The notes below the pieces were generated by a model. The model ran no database searches and was not told the DNA's origin. It saw nothing but the letters and a program-made list of their open reading frames with translations. Of a stretch of 64,000 nt of DNA, positions 7,508 through 15,372 are shown one piece after another. The translations under genes and the position numbers were made by a program. Source of the stretch: JACVRW01 sp963821275. Its GTDB lineage: Bacteria; Actinomycetota; Thermoleophilia; Solirubrobacterales; Thermoleophilaceae. The DNA lies in assembly GCA_963821275.1 (NCBI GenBank), contig CAWGDF010000001.1, forward strand, positions 434,001-498,000. Direction: 5' to 3'. How positions within the stretch are numbered: the first letter of the stretch is position 1; each line of letters begins with the position of its first letter.

Positions 7508-8026
7508 TCACTGCCGCCACTTGACGCTGCAGCCCACGGGCTCGGTCTCCGCCGGCTCCGGCTCGCGGCCGTCGCTGAGCGCGTCCAGGGCCTCGCGCAG
7601 CCAGGCCGCGTTCTGGCTGGGGTCGCGGTGGTCGGAGTCGGGCGCGCCCGCGTAGCGCACCCGTCCGTCGCCGTCGATGACGAACACGTGCGGCGTGGTC
7701 TGCGCGCCGTAGGCCCGGGCCGCGTCCTGCGACTCGTCGCGCAGGTAGGGCAGGGGCCAGCCGCCGTCCTGCTCGACCCGCTCCCGCATCGCCTCGGCAG
7801 AGTCGTTCGGGTAGCGCTCGGCGTCGTTGGGGTTGATCGCCAGGAAATGCACCGCCGGATAGTCGCGGGCGGCCTGCGCGATGCGGTCGTGCCAGGCCAG
7901 CGCGTAGGGGCAGTGGTTGCACGTGAACACCACGGCCGTCAGCTCGCCCTCCGGCAGCGAGTGCTCGCGGCCGTCGGTATCGGGCAGGCTGAAGGCCGGG
8001 GCCTCGTCTCCAATGGCAACTGTCAT
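7508..8026 (-). CDS. Thioredoxin-family (AhpC/TSA-like) protein
   Basis: 172-residue thioredoxin-fold protein. It begins like peroxiredoxins (IGDEAPAFSLPDTDG) and carries a CNHCP motif at the redox position (about residues 36-40), plus the cis-Pro segment QTTPHVFVID. This CNHC group is usually annotated as a thioredoxin family protein of unknown partner. The cytoplasm is likely because no signal peptide is present. It is last in a four-gene operon after a DEAD helicase, a cyclophilin and a DF-family thioredoxin-like protein, overlapping the latter by 4 bp. A role in thiol redox or peroxide handling is inferred. Confidence 0.8.
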   Translation of the reverse strand: MTVAIGDEAPAFSLPDTDGREHSLPEGELTAVVFTCNHCPYALAWHDRIAQAARDYPAVHFLAINPNDAERYPNDSAEAMRERVEQDGGWPLPYLRDESQDAARAYGAQTTPHVFVIDGDGRVRYAGAPDSDHRDPSQNAAWLREALDALSDGREPEPAETEPVGCSVKWRQ

Positions 8027-8346
8027 GAGTCCTCCTTGGCGCGGCGGATCGCGTCGCGCAGGTCGTCGGAGTCGGGCACGGGCGAAGGGCGCCCGTCGCG
8101 CAGCCGGTACACCCGGCAGGTGAGCGAGAACGGCTCGACCTCGGGCACGGGCAGCGCGTCACGGCCGTCGATCCGGATGGTGGGCGAGCCCGGGAAGCGC
8201 TCTTGTGCGGCCTGCTCGTCGCTCGTCACCTCACGGCTCACCAGAATCCCCGGGTCGAGCCCCTCCTCGCGCAGCACGGTCTCGAGGTCTGCCCGGGCCT
8301 CCGGATGGGACGGGCAGCCGTCCCACCACAGGAGCTCAACCTTCAT
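8023..8346 (-). CDS. DF family (seleno)protein homologue, thioredoxin-like
   Basis: 107 residues with a thioredoxin-like start, VELLWWDGCPSH, where Cys occupies the position that is selenocysteine in some family members. A GSPTIRIDGRD segment and LTCRVYR follow. Function is unproven; redox or metal handling is likely. It overlaps the downstream thioredoxin gene by 4 bp and the upstream cyclophilin gene by 11 bp, so expression is coupled. No in-frame TGA is seen, so this copy is the Cys form. Confidence 0.7.
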   Translation of the reverse strand: MKVELLWWDGCPSHPEARADLETVLREEGLDPGILVSREVTSDEQAAQERFPGSPTIRIDGRDALPVPEVEPFSLTCRVYRLRDGRPSPVPDSDDLRDAIRRAKEDS

Positions 8347-8797
8347 GGACCTCCACGCGCTCGATCCGGGCGTCCTCGACAGGCCGGTCGTTCGCTCCCC
8401 TCTCCAGCCCCTCGATGGCGTCGACGGTCTCCATCCCGGCGCTCACCTGGCCGAAGACCGTGTGCTTGCCGTCGAGCCAGGGCGCTGCGTCGGTGGTCAC
8501 GATGAAGAACTGGCTGCCGTTGGTGTTCGGGCCCCGGTTGGCCATCGCCAGGGCACCGCGCACGACCTTGTTGTCGTTGAACTCGTCCTCGAACTCGTAG
8601 CCCGGGCCGCCTGTGCCGGTCCCGTGCGGGCAGCCGCCCTGGATCATGAAGTCCGGGATGACACGGTGGAAGATCAGGCCGTCGTAGTAGCTGTCGCGCG
8701 ACAGCTTGAGGAAGTTCTCCACGGTTTTCGGGGCGTCCTCGTCGAAGAACTCGAGCTCGATCGGCCCGTGATTGGTGTGCATTGTCGCGCTGCTCAT
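8336..8797 (-). CDS. Cyclophilin-type peptidyl-prolyl isomerase
   Basis: 153-residue PpiA/PpiB-type cyclophilin that speeds proline isomerisation in protein folding. Active-site segments are FHRVIPDFMIQGG (about residues 45-57), the MANRGPNTNGSQFFI core near 90-103 and the WLDGKHTVFG stretch near 110. The substrate-binding Arg is in FHRV. No signal peptide, so cytoplasmic. Start at 8797 overlaps the helicase stop by 4 bp; an in-frame ATG five codons later is an alternative. Confidence 0.92.
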   Translation of the reverse strand: MSSATMHTNHGPIELEFFDEDAPKTVENFLKLSRDSYYDGLIFHRVIPDFMIQGGCPHGTGTGGPGYEFEDEFNDNKVVRGALAMANRGPNTNGSQFFIVTTDAAPWLDGKHTVFGQVSAGMETVDAIEGLERGANDRPVEDARIERVEVHEG

Positions 8798-10221
8798 CGC
8801 CTGCCTGTCACCTCCACCCGGAGCGGGATACCCCGGACTCGCTTTCCGCTCACCTTCTCCACCACCTCCGAGGCCCGGGCTGCCGGCACCTCGACGAAGC
8901 TGAACCGCTCGAGCACGCGGACGTGGCGCACGTCGTCGTTCTCGAGCCGCGTGTTGTCCACCACAGCCCCCACCACGTCCGCGGGCTCCAGGCCGTCGCG
9001 GCGCCCGGCGCCCACCACCAGCTTGGAGTAGGGCACGCCGTCGCGGCTGTGCGGCTTCGTGTGGCGCGGCCGGCGGGTCTCACGGCGCTCGGAGCGCTTG
9101 CGCCGCGGGGCACGGGCGCCGTCGCCCCAAGGATCGATCTCGGTGTTGGCGTGCCGCTCGATCGCCTGCAGCTCACGACGCTGGCGCGGCGTGATCAGCG
9201 TGATCGCGCGTCCGCTCTCTCCCGCCCGGCCGGTGCGACCGATGCGGTGCACGTAGATGTCCGGCGCGTTGGGGATGTCGTAGTTCACGACATGGCTCAC
9301 GCCCGTGATGTCCAGCCCGCGGGCGGCCACGTCGGTGGCCACGAGCAGCGGCTCGCGCCCGTCCTTGAAGGCGATCATCACACCGTCGCGCTGGCCCTGC
9401 GTCATGTCGCCGTGCAGCGTCTTGACCCGCACGCCCGCGTTGTCGAGCCGCCGGCCGAGCCGGTCCACGCCGATCTTCGTGCGCACGAACACGATGGCCT
9501 GCTCCGGCCGCTCGTCCTTCAGCACGCGGACCAGCGCCTCCGGCTTCTCGCCGTCGGGCACCTCCACGTAGAAGTGGTCGACGGTGTCGATGGTGAGCGT
9601 GGCCGCCTTCACCTCGATCTCGACCGGGTCGTGCATGAAGGTGTCGGCCAGGCGCCTGATCTCCGGCGGGACGGTGGCGCTGAAGAGAGCGGTCTGGCGC
9701 CCCATCGGCGCCCGCCGCAGAATCTCCTCGACGTCCTCCAGGAACCCCAGGTCGAGCATCTCGTCGGCCTCGTCCAGCACCACGTAGCGGGCCTGGTCGA
9801 GGAACAGGTGGTGACGCCCCATCATGTCCATGACGCGGCCGACCGTGCCCACCACGATCTGCGCGTCCTTCAACCGCGTGGCCTGGTCGCGGATCGGGGC
9901 GCCGCCGAACACCGCCACCACATCAGCGCTCTTGCGCTCGCCGTAGGCCCGCAGCGCCTGGGTCACCTGGATGCAGAGCTCGCGCGTGGGGGTGAGCACC
10001 AGCGCCTGGACGTCCGGGTCCTCGGGGTCGACGTACTCGATCATCGGCAGCCCGAAGGCCGCAGTCTTGCCGGTGCCGGTCTGGGCCTGGCCGACCACGT
10101 CCCGCCCCTCGAGCAAGAAAGGAATGGCCTGCTCCTGGATCGGGGTGGGGTGCTCGTAGCCCAGGTGGGCGAGCGCCTCGAGCGTGGGCGCCGTCAGGCC
10201 GAGCTCAGCAAACGTGGTCAT
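8794..10221 (-). CDS. DEAD-box RNA helicase with DbpA-type RNA-binding tail
   Basis: 475-residue ATP-dependent RNA helicase. Visible motifs in order: Q motif (TPIQEQAI), Walker A AQTGTGKT, PTRELC, GTVGR, DEAD (VLDEADEML), SAT, ARGLDI and HRIGRTGRAG. The C-terminal 75 residues resemble the DbpA RNA-binding domain (LVVGAGRRDGL...). Similar to CshA/DeaD, which act in rRNA maturation and mRNA decay. I prefer the ATG at 10221 (MTTFAELGL) over the ATG at 10242 because TACCCT sits 10 nt upstream of it. First gene of the operon with cyclophilin and two thioredoxin-fold genes. Confidence 0.9.
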   Translation of the reverse strand: MTTFAELGLTAPTLEALAHLGYEHPTPIQEQAIPFLLEGRDVVGQAQTGTGKTAAFGLPMIEYVDPEDPDVQALVLTPTRELCIQVTQALRAYGERKSADVVAVFGGAPIRDQATRLKDAQIVVGTVGRVMDMMGRHHLFLDQARYVVLDEADEMLDLGFLEDVEEILRRAPMGRQTALFSATVPPEIRRLADTFMHDPVEIEVKAATLTIDTVDHFYVEVPDGEKPEALVRVLKDERPEQAIVFVRTKIGVDRLGRRLDNAGVRVKTLHGDMTQGQRDGVMIAFKDGREPLLVATDVAARGLDITGVSHVVNYDIPNAPDIYVHRIGRTGRAGESGRAITLITPRQRRELQAIERHANTEIDPWGDGARAPRRKRSERRETRRPRHTKPHSRDGVPYSKLVVGAGRRDGLEPADVVGAVVDNTRLENDDVRHVRVLERFSFVEVPAARASEVVEKVSGKRVRGIPLRVEVTGRR

Positions 10222-10231
10222 CGGGCGATTG

Positions 10232-10237
10232 AGGGTA
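10232..10237 (-). promoter_or_regulatory. -10 box TACCCT before DEAD helicase
   Basis: On the minus strand TACCCT lies 10 nt before the ATG at 10221. If used, the longer reading frame starting at 10242 would not be transcribed. Confidence 0.35.
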
Positions 10238-10258
10238 TCCATCGGTCACCATTGAGCT

Positions 10259-11638
10259 GTGCGTGACATGAACCAGCGCTCGCTGGCCATCGGGGTCGTG
10301 GTCGCCGCCGGTGCGATCGCGCTGACCACCGCGCTGATCTATCCGCTCAAGGAAGTGGTGCCCGTTGTCTCCACGGGCACGCTCTACCTCCTGGCCGTGT
10401 TGCTGGTGGCGAGCAACTGGGGCCTCTGGCTCGGGCTGCCCACCGCGGTGGCCGGCGCGCTGGCCTGGAACTTCTTCCACATCCCCCCCACCGGGCGCTT
10501 CACCATCGCCGAGGGCGAGAACTGGCTCGCCCTGCTCGTGTTCCTCGTCGCCGCCGTCGTGGTCAGCACGCTCGCCGGGCTCGCCCGCTCGCGCGCAGAG
10601 GACGCGGAGCGGGGGCGGCGCGAGGCCGACCTCTATGCCGAGATGGCCCGCCTGCTACTCGGCGGCGAGAGCGTGGAGGACTCGCTGAAGGCGGCGGGCC
10701 GCCGCATCGCGCAGGCGCTCGACCTCCCTTCGCTGGCCATCGAGCTGACCTGGGTGGACAGCGATTCGCGTCGCCGCGCGGTGCCTCTGATCGTCGACGG
10801 CAGCCGGATCGGCACGGTGCTGGTTCCGGCGGGGACCGACCGCGAGGTCCTCGACGCGCTGCAGGACCGGGTCGTGCCCGGCCTGGAGACCCTGGTGGCC
10901 GCGGTTCGCCGGCGCGACGAGCTCGAATCACAGGTGATCGAGACCAAGGCGCTCCGGCGCTCCAACGTCGTCAAGACCACGCTCCTGCGCTCGGTGTCCC
11001 ACGACCTGCGCTCGCCGCTGACCGCGATCACCGCCGCCGCAGACGGGCTGGCCTCGGACACCCTTTCGGACGAGTCCCGGCGCGAGCTGGCCTCGGTGAT
11101 CCGAACCGAGAGCGCCCGCCTCTCCCGCCTGGTGGACGACCTGCTCGACCTCTCTCGGCTCCAGGCGGGCAGCATCGAGCCGCGCCAGGATTGGGTCGGG
11201 CTGGACGAGCTGGTGGACGCCGCGGCCGGCGGACTCGCGCCGCCCCCCGGCGGGTTCGATGTGCAGGTCGACGCAGGTCTGCCGCCCCTGAACGCCGACG
11301 CGGCCCAGCTGGAGCGGGCCATCGCCAACGTGCTCGAGAATGCAAGCCGTTTCGCGGGCGACCAGCCCGTCGCCGTCCGCGGCCGGGTGGCCGGCCGCCA
11401 GGTGCTGCTGCGGATCTCCGATCGCGGACCCGGGATCCCCCGCCAGGACCTGGAGCGGATCTTCGAGCCCTTCCACCGTGAGCGCGGCGCCGACGGCACC
11501 GGCTCGGGGCTCGGTCTCGCCATCGCTCGGGGCTTCCTGGAGGCAAACGGCGGCCGGATCCGAGCCGAGTCACTGCCCGGTCAGGGCACGAGCTTCGTGA
11601 TCTCGCTGCCGCTGCCCGCCAAGGTCCCCGCGCCGTGA
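10259..11638 (+). CDS. kdpD: KdpD C-terminal half: DUF4118 sensor histidine kinase
   Basis: 459-residue membrane histidine kinase corresponding to the second half of KdpD. Residues about 10-110 form the closely spaced helices of DUF4118; a GAF-like region follows. The phospho-acceptor box SVSHDLRSPLTAI has His near 247, and the ATPase domain shows NVLENASRF, DRGPGIP and GTGSGLGLAIARG. The N-terminal KdpD/USP input domains are missing here and are encoded by 17451-18566. Start is GTG 10259 or ATG 10268. Overlaps kdpE by 4 bp (GTGA). It senses low potassium or osmotic stress with KdpE, by family knowledge. Confidence 0.87.
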   Translation: MRDMNQRSLAIGVVVAAGAIALTTALIYPLKEVVPVVSTGTLYLLAVLLVASNWGLWLGLPTAVAGALAWNFFHIPPTGRFTIAEGENWLALLVFLVAAVVVSTLAGLARSRAEDAERGRREADLYAEMARLLLGGESVEDSLKAAGRRIAQALDLPSLAIELTWVDSDSRRRAVPLIVDGSRIGTVLVPAGTDREVLDALQDRVVPGLETLVAAVRRRDELESQVIETKALRRSNVVKTTLLRSVSHDLRSPLTAITAAADGLASDTLSDESRRELASVIRTESARLSRLVDDLLDLSRLQAGSIEPRQDWVGLDELVDAAAGGLAPPPGGFDVQVDAGLPPLNADAAQLERAIANVLENASRFAGDQPVAVRGRVAGRQVLLRISDRGPGIPRQDLERIFEPFHRERGADGTGSGLGLAIARGFLEANGGRIRAESLPGQGTSFVISLPLPAKVPAP

Positions 11639-12318
11639 GCGGCGAGCGCGTGCTGGTGGTCGACGACGAGCGCCAGATTCTGCGTGCGCTGCGAGTGATC
11701 CTCCGGGACGCGGGCTTCGAGGTGGCCACCGCCGAGACCGCGCAGCAGGCCCTGGACGCGCTCGCCGTGCGGCCACCGGAGGCCGCCATCCTCGACCTCA
11801 TCCTCCCGGACGGCAACGGCGTGGACATATGCCGCTCGATTCGCGAGTGGAGCGAGATGCCGGTGATCGTGCTCTCCGCCGTGGGCGAGGAGGCCGAGAA
11901 GGTCCGGGCGCTGGAGGCCGGTGCCGACGACTACGTGACCAAGCCCTTCGGAACCGACGAGCTGATCGCCCGCCTGCGGGCCGCGCTGCGGCGGGCCGGG
12001 CGTTCCGAGGCGGAAGAGCCTGTGCTGCGCACCGAGGGCCTGGAGCTCGACCTGGCCGCGCACCGGGTGAAGGTGAACGGCGACGAGGTCCACCTCACGC
12101 CCACGGAGTACGAGCTGCTGCGCGTGCTGATGCAGAACCGCGGCCGCCTGCTCACACACCGCGCGCTGCTGGGCCAGGTGTGGGGACCGGCCTACGAGGA
12201 CGACAGCCAGGTGCTGCGCGTGCACGTGGCGAACCTGCGCCGCAAGATCGAGCCCGACCCCAGCTCGCCGCGCCACGTGCGCACCGATCCGGGCATCGGC
12301 TACCGCTTCGAGGGCTGA
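11635..12318 (+). CDS. kdpE: KdpE response regulator
   Basis: 227-residue OmpR/PhoB-type regulator. The receiver domain has the acidic pair VDDE near residue 9, phospho-acceptor Asp in AILDLILPDG near 52 and Lys in VTKPFG near 102. The winged-helix DNA-binding domain covers about 130-225 and ends in GIGYRFEG, a typical KdpE ending. Translation is coupled to the kinase by a 4-bp overlap. It should activate the kdpFACB genes directly downstream when potassium is scarce. Confidence 0.92.
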   Translation: MSGERVLVVDDERQILRALRVILRDAGFEVATAETAQQALDALAVRPPEAAILDLILPDGNGVDICRSIREWSEMPVIVLSAVGEEAEKVRALEAGADDYVTKPFGTDELIARLRAALRRAGRSEAEEPVLRTEGLELDLAAHRVKVNGDEVHLTPTEYELLRVLMQNRGRLLTHRALLGQVWGPAYEDDSQVLRVHVANLRRKIEPDPSSPRHVRTDPGIGYRFEG

Positions 12319-12391
12319 CCTTAACGACATCTGTATACCGCCGGTGCGTTTCTTGATGACGGCTTGACGGGGCCGGAGCCATGCTCGGTTC
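12319..12391 (+). promoter_or_regulatory. Probable control region of the kdp structural operon
   Basis: This 73-bp gap separates the two-component genes from the transport genes. It is more AT-rich than its surroundings (TTAACGACATCTGTATACC at its start) and holds two TTGA(T/C)GACGG-like half repeats at 12353-12361 and 12364-12370. A CATGCT box lies 6 nt before the ATG at 12392. It is the likely KdpE target, though no exact KdpE site can be assigned by eye. Confidence 0.4.
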
Positions 12392-12853
12392 ATGTCCATT
12401 TCGCTCGCCCACTCCCACCCGCGCGAGCGGAGGCGGCCGGCGGGCCTGCGGTCGCGGGTCTGGCTTCACCGGCGCAGGCTCGACTCCGAGCTGGCCCGCG
12501 GCGCGGCACCGGATTCGAACCCCGAGCTGAGCCTGCGCGCTGAGCAGCTGCGCTCCAGCCGCTGCCGTCGTTCGTTCGCGGCCGGGATAACCCGGATCAT
12601 CGAGGCGGCCCAGGAGCGCCCGAACCCGAATACCGCGGCTGTGCCCGTGATGCGGGCCGACGTCCTGACGTCGCGGCGCGAGCTGACACACGTGGCCGAC
12701 CTGCTGCGCTCCGACGAGGACCTCGAGTTGCGCGGGCTGGCGCTGCTCGAGCCGTTTCTCACCGCCGGCGAGTCGCCCCTCTTCAATCCGCAGCCAGAAG
12801 ACACCCTCGAGCACGCGGTGCGGCGCATCCGCGCCGCGCTGCTCCTTCACTGA
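12392..12853 (+). CDS. Conserved protein of unknown function in the kdp cluster
   Basis: 153 soluble residues. The first 30 are basic (RERRRPAGLRSRVWLHRRRLD), followed by an Arg/Leu/Glu-rich helical region (about 40-145). Pattern RRLDSELARGAAPDSNPELSLRAEQL is shared, from memory, by a family of unknown function common in actinomycetes. It is not a known Kdp component. It sits between kdpE and the structural genes, 2 bp before the next small ORF, so it is probably expressed with them. A regulatory or DNA-binding role is only a guess. Confidence 0.6.
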   Translation: MSISLAHSHPRERRRPAGLRSRVWLHRRRLDSELARGAAPDSNPELSLRAEQLRSSRCRRSFAAGITRIIEAAQERPNPNTAAVPVMRADVLTSRRELTHVADLLRSDEDLELRGLALLEPFLTAGESPLFNPQPEDTLEHAVRRIRAALLLH

Positions 12854-12855
12854 GC

Positions 12856-12942
12856 ATGGGCGGCGACGTTCTGGCCATCGTGATCGGGCTCGTCGCGTTC
12901 GCGGCGATATTCCTGCTCTTGGAGGGCCTCGAACGAGTATGA
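12856..12942 (+). CDS. 28-residue single-span membrane peptide before kdpF
   Basis: MGGDVLAIVIGLVAF... is one hydrophobic helix ending in LEGLERV. Its stop overlaps the kdpF start by 4 bp (ATGA), just as kdpF overlaps kdpA, which argues that it is really translated. It resembles KdpF in size but lacks its typical RPE/RGE-R ending pattern. It may be an additional small subunit or stabiliser of the Kdp complex. Not in most annotations because of its length. Confidence 0.5.
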   Translation: MGGDVLAIVIGLVAFAAIFLLLEGLERV

Positions 12943-13028
12943 GCGGCGCCGAGCTGTTCGGGCTGGTGGTCTCGCTGCTGGTGGCCCTGTACCTCGTCTA
13001 CGCGCTGCTGCGCGGGGAACGCTTGTGA
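12939..13028 (+). CDS. kdpF: KdpF small subunit
   Basis: 29 residues: a single membrane helix (LFGLVVSLLVALYLVYALL) followed by RGERL, the usual KdpF ending. KdpF stabilises the KdpFABC potassium pump. It overlaps both the preceding 28-residue ORF and kdpA by 4 bp. Confidence 0.85.
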   Translation: MSGAELFGLVVSLLVALYLVYALLRGERL

Positions 13029-14782
13029 CCGCACAGGGCTGGCTTCAGATCGCGATCTACCTGGCGGTGCTGACCGCGCTCACCCCGCTCCTCGGGGCCT
13101 ACATGGCGCGCGTCTACAGCGGGGGCCGACTGTTCCTCACGCCCGTGCTCGGCCCGGTCGAGCGCCTGACGTACCGGCTGCTGGGGGTGAACCCCGATGT
13201 CCAGCAGGACTGGAAGGGCTACGCCCGCACGACGCTGGTCTTCAGCGCGCTCTTCTTCGTCGTGCTCTACGTGATCCTGCGCACCCAGGGCATTCATCCC
13301 TTCAATCCGGAGGGCTTCGACTCAGGCACCTGGGACGTGAGCTTCAACACCGCCGCGTCCTTCGTCACGAACACCAACTGGCAGTTCTACGGCGGCGAGA
13401 CCACGATGACGTACTTCTCGCAGATGGCCGGCCTCGCGGTGCAGAACTTCGTGTCCGCCGCCGTGGGCATGGCCGTGCTGGCCGCGGTGATCCGCGGCTT
13501 CGCCAGCCGCGGCGCAGCCGAGCTGGGCAACTTCTGGCAGGACCTCACCCGCACGCTGCTGTACATCCTTCTGCCGCTGTCCTTGGTGGGGGCGCTCATT
13601 CTGGTCTCGCAGGGGGTCATCCAGACCCTCAGCGGGTCCGTCACCTTCGACACGCTGGGGGGAGCCGAGCAGACGCTCGCCCTCGGCCCGGCGGCCTCCC
13701 AGATCGCCATCAAGCAGCTGGGCACCAACGGAGGCGGCTTCTTCAACGTCAACAGCGCCTTTCCGTTCGAGAACGCCACGACGCTGTCCAACTTCGTCGA
13801 GGTCCTCTTCATCCTGCTGATTCCCGCCGCTCTCACCGCCACCTTCGGGCGGATGGTGGGCAACCGACGCCAGGGCTGGGCGCTCTACGCGGCCATGGCC
13901 GTGATGCTCGTGGTGACCATCGGGGTGGCCTACGGGGCCGAGCAGAACGGCTCGCCGGCCCAGAAGGCGGCCGATGTCGCCACGGCATCCGAGAACGGCA
14001 CCACCGGCGGCAACCTCGAGGGCAAGGACCAGCGCTTCGGCATCGCGAACAGCGCCATGTGGGCCGCGATCACCACCGCCGCCTCCAACGGCTCGGTGAA
14101 CTCCTCCCACGACGCGTACACCGGCGCCGGCGGCACCGTCCCGCTGGTGAACATGATGACCGGAGAGGTGATCTTCGGCGGAGTCGGCTCGGGCCTCTAC
14201 GGAATGCTGCTGTTCGTCCTGCTCGCCGTGTTCATCGCCGGGCTGATGGTGGGCCGGACGCCCGAGTACCTCGGCAAGAAGATCGAGGCCCGCGAGGTCA
14301 AGTACGTCCTGATCGGGACGCTCTATCCGGCCCTGGGCGTGCTCGTGTTCACGGCGCTGGCGATCGCCACCAAGTGGGGGGCGCCGTCGATCTACAACTC
14401 CGGCCCGCAGGGGTTCTCCGAGTCCCTCTACGCCTACACCTCGCAGGGCAACAACAACGGCTCGGCCTTCGCGGGCTACACCGGCTTCGTGCAGCCGAAC
14501 GCCCCGGGCAACGTGGGCGCCTTCGGCATCACCTTCGCCGATCTCATGGGCGGTGTGGCCATGCTCTTCGCTCGCTTCGTGCCCCTGCTGGCGGCGCTGG
14601 GCGTGGCGGGCTCGCTGGCCACGAAGCGCGTCTCGCCGATCGGCGCCGGGACTTTCCGAACCGACACCCCCACGTTCGTGGCCCTTCTGATCTTCGTGAT
14701 CGTGATCGTGGCCGCCCTCACCTTCTTCCCGGCCCTGTTGCTCGGCCCGATCGTCCAGGCCCTGACCGACCAGCTCTTCTGA
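13025..14782 (+). CDS. kdpA: Potassium-transporting ATPase subunit KdpA
   Basis: 585-residue polytopic membrane protein, the potassium-selective channel-like subunit of the KdpFABC P-type ATPase. Four selectivity-filter-like segments are visible, including NTAASFVTNTNWQFYGGE (about residue 105), QLGTNGGGFFNVNSAFPFENATT (about 235) and TSQGNNNGSAFAGYTG (about 475). Length is normal for the family. GTG start overlaps kdpF. kdpC, not kdpB, follows after 2 bp. Confidence 0.95.
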   Translation: MTAQGWLQIAIYLAVLTALTPLLGAYMARVYSGGRLFLTPVLGPVERLTYRLLGVNPDVQQDWKGYARTTLVFSALFFVVLYVILRTQGIHPFNPEGFDSGTWDVSFNTAASFVTNTNWQFYGGETTMTYFSQMAGLAVQNFVSAAVGMAVLAAVIRGFASRGAAELGNFWQDLTRTLLYILLPLSLVGALILVSQGVIQTLSGSVTFDTLGGAEQTLALGPAASQIAIKQLGTNGGGFFNVNSAFPFENATTLSNFVEVLFILLIPAALTATFGRMVGNRRQGWALYAAMAVMLVVTIGVAYGAEQNGSPAQKAADVATASENGTTGGNLEGKDQRFGIANSAMWAAITTAASNGSVNSSHDAYTGAGGTVPLVNMMTGEVIFGGVGSGLYGMLLFVLLAVFIAGLMVGRTPEYLGKKIEAREVKYVLIGTLYPALGVLVFTALAIATKWGAPSIYNSGPQGFSESLYAYTSQGNNNGSAFAGYTGFVQPNAPGNVGAFGITFADLMGGVAMLFARFVPLLAALGVAGSLATKRVSPIGAGTFRTDTPTFVALLIFVIVIVAALTFFPALLLGPIVQALTDQLF

Positions 14783-14784
14783 TC

Positions 14785-15372
14785 ATGCGCCGCGACATCA
14801 CCGCATCGCTTCTCGCCATCGTCGTCTTCACCCTGGTCCTCGGGCTCGCCTACCCGCTCCTGACCACTGGCGTGGCCCAGGTGCTGTGGCCGAACAAGGC
14901 CGACGGCAGCCAGGTCGAGGTGGACGGCCGGGTGGTGGGGTCGAGCCTGATCGGGCAGGACTTCAAGGGGCGACCGCGTTACTTCCAGTCGCGGCCGTCG
15001 GCGACCGAGTACAGCGCCAACGTCACCTTCTTCAACAACCTCGGGCCGAACAACAAGGAGCTGCGCGACCTCTTCGCAGAGAATCTCGCCGCCTACCTCA
15101 AGCGCGAGCGGCCCTTCAATCCGGGCCTTTCGGCCGGCGACGTGCCGCCGGACGCGGTCCAGACCGCCGCATCCGGCGTGGACCCGCACATCTCGCAGGC
15201 CAACGCCGCCATCCAGGCCCGCCGGGTGGCGGACGCGCGCGGGCTCGAGCTGGCCCGGGTGCAGGAGCTGGTGGACGAGAACACCGACGGCCGCACGCTG
15301 GGTGTTCTCGGCGAGCCCGGGGTGAACGTACTCGAGCTGAACCTGGCGCTCGACGCGGAGGCCTCGCGATGA
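14785..15372 (+). CDS. kdpC: Potassium-transporting ATPase subunit KdpC
   Basis: 195 residues: one N-terminal membrane helix (about 8-33), then a soluble domain with YFQSRPSATEY, NLGPNNKEL, the SGVDPHIS motif near residue 132 and a C-terminal VNVLELNLAL segment. KdpC assists ATP binding by KdpB. The gene lies between kdpA and kdpB, whereas the usual order is A-B-C. Its stop overlaps the kdpB start by 4 bp. Confidence 0.94.
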   Translation: MRRDITASLLAIVVFTLVLGLAYPLLTTGVAQVLWPNKADGSQVEVDGRVVGSSLIGQDFKGRPRYFQSRPSATEYSANVTFFNNLGPNNKELRDLFAENLAAYLKRERPFNPGLSAGDVPPDAVQTAASGVDPHISQANAAIQARRVADARGLELARVQELVDENTDGRTLGVLGEPGVNVLELNLALDAEASR

